From contig NVQB01000001.1 in assembly GCA_002319075.1 (NCBI GenBank), positions 868,001 to 932,000 of the forward strand: a stretch of 64,000 bases of DNA. Reading direction: 5' to 3'. The notes below the pieces were generated by a model. That model searched no databases and had not been told where the DNA came from. It worked only from the letters and a program-made list of their open reading frames with translations. This stretch comes from Sphingobacteriaceae bacterium (lineage in GTDB: Bacteria > Bacteroidota > Bacteroidia > B-17B0 > Aurantibacillaceae). Shown piece by piece: positions 54,081-62,372 of the stretch. Position numbers and translations under genes: made by a program. Each line of letters begins with the position of its first letter. The stretch's first letter is position 1.

Positions 54081-54548
54081 TTAATTCAACATCCAGATAC
54101 TCGCATTCAGTAAAGTCGCGAAAGTCACCCACAGCAAATAGGGTACTTGTAACAAGCCGGCTTTTTTATCCACCTCGTAAAAAGTAAAAATCATTAGTAG
54201 TATAGAGAGCCACATCAACACAATATCGATAAGCGCAGCTGTAATGAGATGAAATTTAAAAAACAAAAAACTCCATAAAAAATTAAGGATCAATTGTAAA
54301 ACGAAGATCTGAATGGCACGTCGTTTATACCTCGAGAATTTACTTTGGAGAACCAGGTAAAAAGATATGCCCATAAGAAGATAGAGGACAGTCCAAACGG
54401 GTGCGAATAAATAATCTGGCGGATTAAAAAAAGGTTTTTCTAAAGTCAGGTACCAGCTGCGCACGCCAGAGGCAGTGGCCACACCACTTAGTGCTCCTAT
54501 TGACAGGGGCAGTAAAATACAGAGGATAAGTTTTAAAATTTTATTCAT
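54081..54548 (-). CDS. tspO: TspO/MBR family protein
   Basis: 155 residues with five hydrophobic helices and the TspO pattern: WYLTLEKPFFNPPDYLFAPVWTVLYLLMGISFYLV, then LQLILNFLWSFLFF and the final VPYLLWVTFATLLNASIWMLN. TspO binds porphyrins or cholesterol-like ligands and, in Rhodobacter, modulates light- and oxygen-responsive pigment genes (it was once called CrtK). Its presence in a photolyase/carotenoid region fits a photo-oxidative stress role. Confidence 0.9.
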   Translation of the reverse strand: MNKILKLILCILLPLSIGALSGVATASGVRSWYLTLEKPFFNPPDYLFAPVWTVLYLLMGISFYLVLQSKFSRYKRRAIQIFVLQLILNFLWSFLFFKFHLITAALIDIVLMWLSILLMIFTFYEVDKKAGLLQVPYLLWVTFATLLNASIWMLN

Positions 54549-54573
54549 TGCCTTATTTTTTTTAATCTAAAAC

Positions 54574-55998
54574 TCAGGAAACATTTAACGGCTGACGTTT
54601 AAATTTCCACATCTTATCACTTGCATACTTTCTTGTTTCTTCAAGACCGATTATCGGCTCAGGATAATCTTTTCCCAGTTCACATAGAAAAAGCTTTTGT
54701 TCTTCGGTAGTCATTTTCCAGGGCTCGTGAACGAATTCCCGGGGAATGTTTTTGAGCTCGGGTAGCCACTGTTTAATAAAAAGACCCTCAGGGTCATGCT
54801 CTTGTGAGTTTTTCACGGGATTATAAACCCTTATGGTATCAAAGGGCGCTGTGCCAGCCTGCATCTGCAATTGCGGATAGTGAATTCCTGGCTCGTAATC
54901 CAGAAACTGTCGCGCTAAAAAGTGGAGTTCACGCCAGTCTTGCCAAAGGTTAAATACAAAAAAAGAAACGACCATAGCCCGCATTCTAAAATTGATATAG
55001 CCGGTAGCAGCCACGCACCGCATGCAGGCATCAATGATGGGTACACCGGTTTTACCCGACTGCCAGGCTCTTATATAAAACTCATTTTTTGGTTTCTGTA
55101 ATTCATCGCAGGCAGAATTCAAATTTTCAAACTCCATAAAACTGTGACTTTCGAACCTTTGCATAAAATAGCAATGCCAATGGAGACGCGAAATAAAATT
55201 ATCCAGATCTCTTTTATTCGCTGATTTTTCATAATGCTGAAGTGTATACTGGTATACCATTCGCATACTAATGTTTCCATAGGCCAGGTAGGGAGATAGG
55301 CGGCTACAGCTTTTTCTGCTAAGCCCCGGCTTTGAAATATGTTTGCTGTAATTTATATAACGCGTTTTAATGAAACTTTCCATGTAACGCCAGGCGTAGG
55401 TTTCGCCTCCGGGTTGAAAATTCTTATCAGGGGTAATAATTTCTTTGGGAAGTTCTTTTCCTTTTATCCCGGAATAGAGGGAAGGGTCAAGAACAAGAAG
55501 ATTCCAATTCGTTTCATTTACAAATTTCGGTACTTCCTTCATCTTCTCATGCCAGCGTTGTTCCCATCCGTTCTTCGATTTTAGTTTTCGTATCACGCCG
55601 TGTAACTGGTACTCGTTCCATGATACAGCCTGCATTTTAAAATAACCGGATATAGCAATATCTCTTTGATAACTCAGGTTATTTCCAATTTCCTGGTGCG
55701 AAAAAACTGAGGTTATTTTATACTGTTTTGAAAGTTCCTCAAATACAGGAAGTACCTCGCTGTGAAAAATATAAATTTGAGCGTGAATCGACTTAAGTTT
55801 AGTCTGCATCTCTAAAAGCGACTCGTAAACAAAACGCCAGTGTCTGTAAGCGCTGTCATCGTGAGCCATTAAAGAGGGCTCAAAAAAATAAACTAAAAGG
55901 AGAGGGAGCTTTTGTTGCTGCGCATAATAAAGTGGTTCGTGATCTGTAAAACGTAAATCACGTTTGAACCAAACAATATTAATGGCGGGCTTATCCAT
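54574..55998 (-). CDS. Deoxyribodipyrimidine photolyase/cryptochrome family protein
   Basis: 474 residues. INIVWFKRDLRFTDHEPLYYA at the start and a C-terminal FAD-binding domain: SRLSPYLAYGNISMRMVYQ, AWQSGKTGVPIIDACMRCVAATGYINFRMRAMVVSFFVFNLWQDWRE, and HYPQLQMQAGT. All elements for FAD binding are present. Distinct from both Cry-DASH and the FeS type in this operon, it is closest in style to class I/plant-like cryptochromes. CPD repair or signalling cannot be separated from sequence. Preceded by the TIGR03643 gene (72-bp gap). Confidence 0.9.
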   Translation of the reverse strand: MDKPAINIVWFKRDLRFTDHEPLYYAQQQKLPLLLVYFFEPSLMAHDDSAYRHWRFVYESLLEMQTKLKSIHAQIYIFHSEVLPVFEELSKQYKITSVFSHQEIGNNLSYQRDIAISGYFKMQAVSWNEYQLHGVIRKLKSKNGWEQRWHEKMKEVPKFVNETNWNLLVLDPSLYSGIKGKELPKEIITPDKNFQPGGETYAWRYMESFIKTRYINYSKHISKPGLSRKSCSRLSPYLAYGNISMRMVYQYTLQHYEKSANKRDLDNFISRLHWHCYFMQRFESHSFMEFENLNSACDELQKPKNEFYIRAWQSGKTGVPIIDACMRCVAATGYINFRMRAMVVSFFVFNLWQDWRELHFLARQFLDYEPGIHYPQLQMQAGTAPFDTIRVYNPVKNSQEHDPEGLFIKQWLPELKNIPREFVHEPWKMTTEEQKLFLCELGKDYPEPIIGLEETRKYASDKMWKFKRQPLNVS

Positions 55999-56070
55999 TG
56001 CTTTAACAATAAATAGTATCTCTCCTAAACAGGTAGTTATAAAATTTATTTCTTACCGAAACTCTCAGGT

Positions 56071-56430
56071 TCATTTCCGTTTAGATATTTTGTTGTGTGA
56101 AATAACTCTTTGCAAATTACATTTGAAGCGGTTGATGCCGCCAATTCGTTTAGAAGCGTGCTTCGTTTTACAATTCTCAACCCGTCTTCGCCATAATTTG
56201 TAACTGCTGAATTTCAGATTAGACTTCATTAAAACTTTTACCTCCGCTTCACTCAATCCGAACTGGAAATTTATGGCATCGAAAGTCGTTCTGTCTTCCC
56301 AGGCCATTTCGATGATGCGATCTACGTCGAGTTTTGTTAAAGCCGGGGCAGAAGCTTTACTGACCTCCATATATGCCATTGGCGAAGGAAGTCCGCTATA
56401 ATAGCAAAAATTGGAGTCGTCATTTTCCAT
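56071..56430 (-). CDS. TIGR03643 family protein
   Basis: 119 residues from the ATG at 56430 (MENDDSNFCYY), which overlaps the SRPBCC stop by 11 bp; the frame is open a little further but has no better start. Core LTKLDVDRIIEMAWEDRTTFDAINFQFGLSEAEVKVLMKSNLKFSSYKLWRRRV is the TIGR03643 domain, with a putative HTH-like FQFGLSEAEV. Function unknown; commonly near photolyase or light-stress genes. Confidence 0.85.
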   Translation of the reverse strand: MENDDSNFCYYSGLPSPMAYMEVSKASAPALTKLDVDRIIEMAWEDRTTFDAINFQFGLSEAEVKVLMKSNLKFSSYKLWRRRVENCKTKHASKRIGGINRFKCNLQRVISHNKISKRK

Positions 56431-56887
56431 GATTAAATAGCTCTTCAAGTTTTTTAAAACGGTAATCGAAAATTTCATTGATCTTATTTTTGATAAACAA
56501 AAAGTTCACGATTTTACCAATGAAGCCAAATGGCACTTTATAATGTAAAACATCTATCATCTCAACACCCCCGGGAACTTCTTTTAAAAAGTGCTTGTGA
56601 TGCCAGAAAGCATAGGGACCAAAACGCTGCTCATCTACAAAATACCGGTGATGCTCTGCGTGTGTGATTTCTGTTACCCAATGCATTTTAATGCCTAACA
56701 CAGGTGTAACATAGTACTCAATGATTTGACCTGGATACATTTTTTTTATATCGTCCTTATCAGAAAGGATATGAAAACCCATGTAAGAGGGTGTTATTAA
56801 AGCGAGATTAGCTGGAGAACTCATGAAGTTCCAAACCGTATCGATATCACTTTTTAAAAGTTGAGATGTTCGCAATGTATTTAACAT
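56420..56887 (-). CDS. SRPBCC family (ligand-binding, START-like) protein
   Basis: 155 residues with the helix-grip pattern: LLKSDIDTVWNFMSSPANLALITPSYMGFHIL, IIEYYVTPVLGIKMHWVTEITHAEHHRYF, and a C-terminal long helix (NEIFDYRFKKLEELF). Binds an unknown hydrophobic ligand. First gene of the photolyase operon. A minus-strand TACCTTTG -7 element at 56899-56892 places the transcript start at or next to its ATG, so the mRNA may be leaderless. Confidence 0.87.
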   Translation of the reverse strand: MLNTLRTSQLLKSDIDTVWNFMSSPANLALITPSYMGFHILSDKDDIKKMYPGQIIEYYVTPVLGIKMHWVTEITHAEHHRYFVDEQRFGPYAFWHHKHFLKEVPGGVEMIDVLHYKVPFGFIGKIVNFLFIKNKINEIFDYRFKKLEELFNHGK

Positions 56888-56891
56888 GCAT

Positions 56892-56899
56892 CAAAGGTA
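56892..56899 (-). promoter_or_regulatory. -7 element (TACCTTTG) of the photolyase operon
   Basis: Minus-strand TACCTTTG fits TAnnTTTG, with a TTTG (56919 to 56916) 16 bp upstream as a rather close -33 element. The operator at 56906-56941 overlaps the -33 to -7 spacer. Confidence 0.5.
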
Positions 56900-56905
56900 T
56901 TGATT

Positions 56906-56941
56906 TTTTGTTTAACAAATCAATACTTTTGTTAAACAAAA
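56906..56941 (-). promoter_or_regulatory. Operator copy 3 (photolyase operon), TTTTGTTTAA-N16-TTAAACAAAA
   Basis: Arms 56906-56915 and 56932-56941 are perfect complements, extendable by one more C/G pair, with the same 16-bp spacing as copies 1 and 2. It lies 19 bp upstream of the first gene of the eight-gene photolyase operon and so probably sets its light control. Confidence 0.8.
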
Positions 56942-57543
56942 TAAACTTACTATTTTAACCTCCAACTACTCAAAACAAGGTCGGCTTTGCTTATTTTTTA
57001 TTTTATACTGACTCCTCAGGCTTTATCGGCATGTTCATGACGAAACAACTAAGTAATAAAAGGTCATTTTACCCCGGCCGCCTTCTTGAAAACCGAAAGT
57101 CAAAGTATCTTTTTATACCAGCCTTTGAGGAAGGGAAGGTGTGATGCAACCAATGCAAGATCTGCACGAAATAAAATAAGTCTTGCAGGCAGTCATTGGA
57201 GATTTCTTTTTCAGAGAGGACGCGCTTGCTCCTTTAGCAAGTAATTGTTTCATTTGATAAAGCCCCTCCCCAAAGGGTCAGCGAAGCTAATCCATCTCCC
57301 GCTACCAAAGAAAGAAAAACCCTTGATAAGTAAGATGATTAAGGGTTTTTCGTTTGTATAGGTTTGAAGCACTTTAATTTAAATTTATCTCATTTACTTT
57401 CAAATGATTACTGTTCGATTCCCCTAGGTTCTCAGTTAGTTATCACCGTTCATCCATTCACCATTTCAACTACAACAATCCGAGTATTGGCTAATTGAGC
57501 AAAAGGATATAAACGGAACTTTGTCCATATAAAAAAACAGAAA
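56942..57543 (+). other. Gene-free spacer with one strong hairpin
   Basis: About 600 bp without a supportable gene. Apart from the hairpin at 57315-57350 I see only short open frames. The promoter of the SDR gene should lie at its right end. Confidence 0.5.
57315..57350 (+). terminator. Hairpin, possible terminator
   Basis: AAAAACCCTT (57315-57324) pairs with AAGGGTTTTT (57341-57350) around a 16-base loop, ending in T residues. No coding gene immediately upstream on the plus strand, so an unannotated small RNA or a minus-strand use is possible. Confidence 0.5.
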
Positions 57544-58374
57544 ATGGATAATCAAAAGAAAATAATTTTAGTGACGGGTGCTTCGTCCGGTATGGGCGAA
57601 GATTTTGTAAAATCGTTATTAAAAGATGGGCACATTGTATACGGGGCAGCAAGAAGACTGGAACGAATGGACGCCATTAAACGCGCAGGAGCAAAAGTGT
57701 TAGACCTGGATGTTACAAATGACGAGTCCATGATCAATTGCGTTGCAACTATTATTAAGAATGAAAAAAAAATAGATATTTTAGTAAACAGTGCTGGCTT
57801 TGGTTTGAATGCAGCTGTTGAAGACGTTTCCATAGCGGACGCCAAATATCAATTTGAGGTGAACGTGTTTGGTGTAGCAAGGCTTATTCAATTGGTTTTA
57901 CCTCACATGAGGGCACAACGTTCCGGAAAAATTATCAATATTTCATCCGTAGCAGGTAAAGTTTCTTCACCAATGGCTGGATGGTACCATGCCAGCAAAC
58001 ATGCGTTAGAAGCGCTTAGTGATAGCCTAAGATTGGAAACAAAGCAATTTGGGATTGACGTTGTGATTATCGAACCCGGTTCTGTAAAATCTGAATGGGG
58101 AGCTATAGCCATGGACAAAACCTTCAAAATTTCCGGCGATGGACCTTACAAAGCTATGGCAAAAGCCTATATTGCAAACGTTAAGGCTTTTGATCCTAAA
58201 GGTTCCGACCCTAGTGTCATTACAAATTTGCTTCAGAAAGCAATTGCTGCCAAAAAACCAAAAACAAGATATGCAGGTGGATTTATGGCTGTACCTTTAT
58301 TGATCATGCGAAAACTACTTTCCGATAAAGCGTTTGATGCCATTTTATTAAGTCAGTTAAAGCCAAAAAAATAG
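57544..58374 (+). CDS. SDR-family oxidoreductase
   Basis: 276 residues, classical short-chain dehydrogenase: cofactor motif TGASSGMG (11-18), NSAG (82-85), catalytic S134, Y148 and K152 (YHASK). RR after the second strand (YGAARRLERM) suggests NADPH preference. Similar proteins are often annotated as retinol dehydrogenase-like, but the substrate is unknown. It is followed by an AraC-family regulator 14 bp downstream, so the pair may be one operon. Confidence 0.88.
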   Translation: MDNQKKIILVTGASSGMGEDFVKSLLKDGHIVYGAARRLERMDAIKRAGAKVLDLDVTNDESMINCVATIIKNEKKIDILVNSAGFGLNAAVEDVSIADAKYQFEVNVFGVARLIQLVLPHMRAQRSGKIINISSVAGKVSSPMAGWYHASKHALEALSDSLRLETKQFGIDVVIIEPGSVKSEWGAIAMDKTFKISGDGPYKAMAKAYIANVKAFDPKGSDPSVITNLLQKAIAAKKPKTRYAGGFMAVPLLIMRKLLSDKAFDAILLSQLKPKK

Positions 58375-58388
58375 CAAATTATTTTATT

Positions 58389-59309
58389 ATGAAGGAAAGA
58401 AAAGCTCCTCCCGTTACAATCAATTCTATATCTGAGTTACATCATATTATGGGTTATGATAAACCGGAGCATCCCTTAATAAGTGTGACGAAACATACGA
58501 ATGAACCTTCTATGATCCTGGACGGGCCGATAAGCTTTATTGCAAATTTTTATATTGTGATGATGAAGAGCGAGGTAAATGGTAAGTTAAAATACGGACA
58601 AAACTATTACGATTTTGACGAAGGCATTTTGGCGATGCTAGCCCCGGGTCAGGTTCTGTCTATCGATAATGGCCAACAATACAGCGGCAAAGGTTGGCTT
58701 CTGGCTTTCCATCCTGATTTTGTACGTAATTACCCTCTGTCAAAAACAATTAAAAATTACGGCTTTTTCGCTTATAACATAAATGAAGCATTGCACCTTT
58801 CTAAAAAGGAAGAAAAAATGATGGAAGGAATTATGAAGCATATTCAAAAGGAATATAATTCTTCTATTGATCAGTTTAGTCATGATGTTATGATCTCACA
58901 TTTAGACCTGTTGCTGAATTATTCCAACCGGTTTTATAATCGCCAGTTTCTCACAAGAAAATCTGCCAGCAGCAATCAGCTGGTTAAATTAGATGATCTG
59001 CTCACGGATTATTTCAGAAGTGATAAGATTCAGAAGCTCGGACTTCCACCGGTTCACTATATTTCGGACAAACTTAACGTTTCAGCCAATTATTTAAGCG
59101 ACATGTTACGGAGCCTTACTGGGCAAAGCACGCAGCAACACATTCACAACAAGCTTATTGAAGTTGCAAAAGAATCTCTAACTACTACACAACTCTCAGT
59201 AAGTGAGATTGCCTATCAATTAGGATTTGAGCACCCTCAAAGTTTTAATAAATTATTCAAAAGCAAAACCAATCTTTCGCCGCTTGAGTTCAGAAGTTCT
59301 TTTAATTAA
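58389..59309 (+). CDS. AraC-family transcriptional regulator
   Basis: 306 residues. The N-terminal half is a sensor-like beta domain (LDGPISFIANFYIVMMKSEV; GILAMLAPGQVLSIDNGQQY). The C-terminal 100 residues are an AraC double HTH: YISDKLNVSANYLSDMLRSLTGQSTQQHIHNKL and LSVSEIAYQLGFEHPQSFNKLFKSKTNLSPLEFR. It probably regulates the SDR gene with which it is paired. Confidence 0.9.
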   Translation: MKERKAPPVTINSISELHHIMGYDKPEHPLISVTKHTNEPSMILDGPISFIANFYIVMMKSEVNGKLKYGQNYYDFDEGILAMLAPGQVLSIDNGQQYSGKGWLLAFHPDFVRNYPLSKTIKNYGFFAYNINEALHLSKKEEKMMEGIMKHIQKEYNSSIDQFSHDVMISHLDLLLNYSNRFYNRQFLTRKSASSNQLVKLDDLLTDYFRSDKIQKLGLPPVHYISDKLNVSANYLSDMLRSLTGQSTQQHIHNKLIEVAKESLTTTQLSVSEIAYQLGFEHPQSFNKLFKSKTNLSPLEFRSSFN

Positions 59310-59457
59310 TTCACTAACACAGTTTCAACTTTTAGACGGTTGAACTATTGATCAACTAGGCAATTGATTTCTGTATAAGTCCAAAATCTAAGCAAGAACC
59401 CGCGTATCTTCTAGCAACTCGTTCGAAATTTGTATCGGAGGGGCTACCAAAGGAAAG

Positions 59458-59483
59458 CCTTCAGCTTCGCTGAGAGGTTTTTT
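59458..59483 (+). terminator. Rho-independent terminator-like hairpin
   Basis: CCT-TCAGC, loop TTC, GCTGA-G-AGG followed by T6. Could end the SDR-AraC transcript, though it lies 149 bp after the stop, or a small RNA. Confidence 0.5.
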
Positions 59484-59773
59484 AGTTTACGCCGGGCGCA
59501 AGCTTGCTTGCAGACCGGGGGAAATAAAAAACACTTTGGGATCAAGCGGAAAAGTTGGGGACAAAATAAATCCCTCTTTATTTTAACTTCTCAATTTTAT
59601 AATTTTCTAAAAATTTAAAGAGATAATATAGTGATCCAAGCGCCACTGACCAGAACGGCATCCCCGTGAAGACTGACATTAAACGGCTGCTTGGTGGTGG
59701 CTTTACGCCCTAGCGTAAAGACCCTGCACAAGCATTACCCGCTTTTATGACAGGCGAGCGGGATATAGCCGGG

Positions 59774-59794
59774 CAAAAGTTCAGTGAACTTTTG
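59774..59794 (+). repeat. Perfect 9-bp stem hairpin
   Basis: CAAAAGTTC, loop AGT, GAACTTTTG; flanked by GGG/GCC that may extend the stem. Part of the structured spacer. Confidence 0.5.
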
Positions 59795-59822
59795 AGCCAG
59801 ACTGTGTGTTAGAAGGACCCTG

Positions 59823-59866
59823 TGAAGCGAAAGGCGCTCCGAAAATAATCTGGCCTTTCGACTTCA
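59823..59866 (+). repeat. 13-bp stem hairpin with one bulge
   Basis: TGAAGCGAAAGGC (59823-59835) pairs with GCCTTTCG-A-CTTCA (59853-59866), loop 17 bases. Strong predicted structure in a non-coding stretch. Confidence 0.5.
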
Positions 59867-60055
59867 GAGGGAGGCGCCAAAAATACTATTCTAAACTTCT
59901 AACCGAACTGAGTTTTTAAATCCCCCAACCTTTCCGCTTGATCCACGCGCTTCATAAATCAGTCTAAACTTATAAGTTGACACTGATTTTTTAAAGATCA
60001 TCGCCTTTTACGCGGGATGTCGTTTTTGAATATTATTGAATAATCAAAACAAGAA

Positions 60056-60082
60056 AAAAGCAAGTCAAAACGACTTGCTTTT
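60056..60082 (-). terminator. Rho-independent terminator
   Basis: AAAAGCAAGTC (60056-60066) and GACTTGCTTTT (60072-60082) form a perfect stem with a 5-base loop and A/T tails. On the minus strand it follows the stop of the FG-GAP protein at 60116. Confidence 0.85.
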
Positions 60083-60115
60083 AAAATTAGAAATAATTTA
60101 AATACTCAACTTTGA

Positions 60116-62089
60116 TTAATCCTTCACCACCTTTTTGGTAAAGATAAGCTCCTTGTTTTGCACTATACGAAGCGTATAAATTCCTTTTTCAAATTTGCTA
60201 AGATCCAACACAGTAGTTTCCGAAACCTCGGGATTAACAGCTACTTTTTCTCCGAGTAAATTATATAATTCGATGGTAGCATTTGTGAATGCAACGTTGG
60301 TTTTAATTACCAGGTTACTGGAAGCAGGATTCGGATAACTAGTTATAGTTTCTGAATTGTACATTAGCGAAGAAATTCCAGTACAGGCATTCACTACCTG
60401 TGAAATAGCAAGATGTGTAGCGCACCCTTCTGTGTTGTACCCCGTAACTGTAAAATCGGTCGTTGCAGATGGCGTTACCACTGCTGCAGGGCCTTGAGCG
60501 CCCGAGCTCCACGAGTAAGTTACAGCACCCGATACAGTAAGAGTTACTGCGTCGCCATTACAAATAGGTGCTGTAGCTCCGGCCACCAAAGTAGGTGTAG
60601 GATTTACTGAGATAACTACATTTTCAACATTAGAACTAATACATCCCAGCGAACTGGTACCGGCAACAGTGTAACTGGTGGCCACACTTGGGCTTACAAC
60701 TGCACTTCCGCCCGCGTAGCTATAAGTAGCAGCTCCTGTTGCAGTGATAGTATAATTGTCGCCAATACAAATAGTAGCGTCACTGGCGGAAATTACCGGA
60801 CTCGGAATTACTGTAATGGAACTTACCGCGGTATTAGTACAACCGTTTGCACCTATTCCCGAGACAGTATAAGAGTTTACAGGGCCTGTAGGATTTACCA
60901 CGGGGTTACTGGCAGGATACCCGTAAGCAGTGCCTCCTGAAGCGGATAGCGTAAAACTTTTTCCAGAGCAAACTGATCCGCTGTTAACCGTAATAGATGG
61001 TAGTGCCTGAGCGAGTAACACAGTTGCTCCATTCGAAAAGCTGTTTGCAGTTGCTATATCCGGCAGACCATCGCTGTTGAAATCAGCCGAAATAATAGAA
61101 TTAGGACCTTGTGCTGTTGGAATATTTTTTACAGTGGAAAATGTTCCAGTTCCATTTCCCAGTAAAATAGAGGCAGAGCTTGTTGAATACGTTGCTGTAG
61201 CTATATCCATTTTCCCATCATTATTAAAGTCTTTAGAAATGATCTTGTAGATTTGTGTGTTAACAATGTAATTCACACGCGGATTAAAAGTTCCGTTACC
61301 AAGACCTATAAATACGCAAATGTAATTATCACTGAAATTACATACAGCAAGATCTAATTTTCCATCGTTATTGTAGTCTGCAGTAGTCACATCATAAGGA
61401 TTGGTTGCTGAAACATAACTTGAAGCAGGTCCCATTGCACCGGTTCCATTGCCGAGTACAACCGATACGTCGTTTGTTTGATCATTAGCCACTGCCAGAT
61501 CCATGTTGCCGTCATTATTAAAATCACCCGCAGTTACTCCGTGCGGACCGGTACCTGTTGTAAAAGTAAATGCGGTACCAAAAGTTCCATTACCATTACC
61601 TGGCAGTACTGAAGAGGGTGTTGCAATATCCATGAGTCCATCATTATTAAAATCAGCTGCTACTATGGAAAGAGGTCCGTACAGCGTGGGGCCGGGAACC
61701 GAAGTGAAGGCGCCTGCTCCGTTTCCGATTAAGACAGAAATACCCTGACTGCCTGAATTGTGCGATATAATTAAATCAACGTGTCCGTCACTGTTAATAT
61801 CTGTATTTATGATATACCATGGAAAAGCTGTGATGGTATAAATAACCGGAGCGCCAAGAGCGCCTGTGGCACTGCCCATGCGAATAGACATGCTGCTGCC
61901 CAGGAAGTTAACGACAGCCAGATCCGGATGTCCATCTTCATTAAAGTCGCCGGAAGTTACACCATAGCCCGTTGAACCGGTTGTGTAATTAGCGGCTGGC
62001 GCATAACAGATGGAAGGAACTTGAGCATGAAGAGCAGTAACAAAAACTGAAAATGCGAGCAGAAAAAAATAGGATACTGAATGTTTCAT
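60116..62089 (-). CDS. T9SS-secreted FG-GAP/VCBS repeat protein
   Basis: 657 residues. Signal peptide (SYFFLLAFSVFVTALHAQ), then seven or so FG-GAP/VCBS-type repeats to about residue 365, each with a calcium-binding-like DFNNDGxxDxA motif (DFNEDGHPDLA, DINSDGHVDLI, DYNNDGKLDLA, and so on). These form beta-propellers. Three Ig-like modules like those of the 26912 protein (ITVNSGSVCSGKSFTL ...) follow, and the last 75 residues are a type A T9SS sorting domain (SYPNPASSNLVIKT ... KFEKGIYTLRI ... KKVVKD). Probably a surface-exposed adhesive or binding protein. Confidence 0.9.
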   Translation of the reverse strand: MKHSVSYFFLLAFSVFVTALHAQVPSICYAPAANYTTGSTGYGVTSGDFNEDGHPDLAVVNFLGSSMSIRMGSATGALGAPVIYTITAFPWYIINTDINSDGHVDLIISHNSGSQGISVLIGNGAGAFTSVPGPTLYGPLSIVAADFNNDGLMDIATPSSVLPGNGNGTFGTAFTFTTGTGPHGVTAGDFNNDGNMDLAVANDQTNDVSVVLGNGTGAMGPASSYVSATNPYDVTTADYNNDGKLDLAVCNFSDNYICVFIGLGNGTFNPRVNYIVNTQIYKIISKDFNNDGKMDIATATYSTSSASILLGNGTGTFSTVKNIPTAQGPNSIISADFNSDGLPDIATANSFSNGATVLLAQALPSITVNSGSVCSGKSFTLSASGGTAYGYPASNPVVNPTGPVNSYTVSGIGANGCTNTAVSSITVIPSPVISASDATICIGDNYTITATGAATYSYAGGSAVVSPSVATSYTVAGTSSLGCISSNVENVVISVNPTPTLVAGATAPICNGDAVTLTVSGAVTYSWSSGAQGPAAVVTPSATTDFTVTGYNTEGCATHLAISQVVNACTGISSLMYNSETITSYPNPASSNLVIKTNVAFTNATIELYNLLGEKVAVNPEVSETTVLDLSKFEKGIYTLRIVQNKELIFTKKVVKD

Positions 62090-62372
62090 AGAATTGGGTT
62101 AGAAATTTTCCAAAAGTAACCAAACGAATTAATTTACACAAATAGCTGTTTTATTATGAAACTATTGCGATCGGTAACTATGTTATTGCGAGGCAACTTT
62201 CTTCCTCTCCCCAACTCCAATAATTATATGGCGAAATTACTATTCTCCTCTACAAAAATTATAATCTTATGCAAAACCCGGTTCCCTCTAAAACCCCTGC
62301 TATAAGTCATTTGTAAAATGAGTTGTATTTATTATTTTTGCCGGCTTAAATTGTAAGCACTTATACCTGACC

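Larger units (their letters stand above)
59310..60055 (+). other. Hairpin-rich spacer after the AraC gene
   Basis: About 750 bp without a credible protein gene but with several inverted repeats (59458-59483, 59498-59511, 59774-59794, 59823-59866). It is locally more GC-rich than its surroundings. This resembles a structured-RNA or mobile-element remnant, but no transposase or conserved RNA family is recognisable by eye. Confidence 0.5.
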
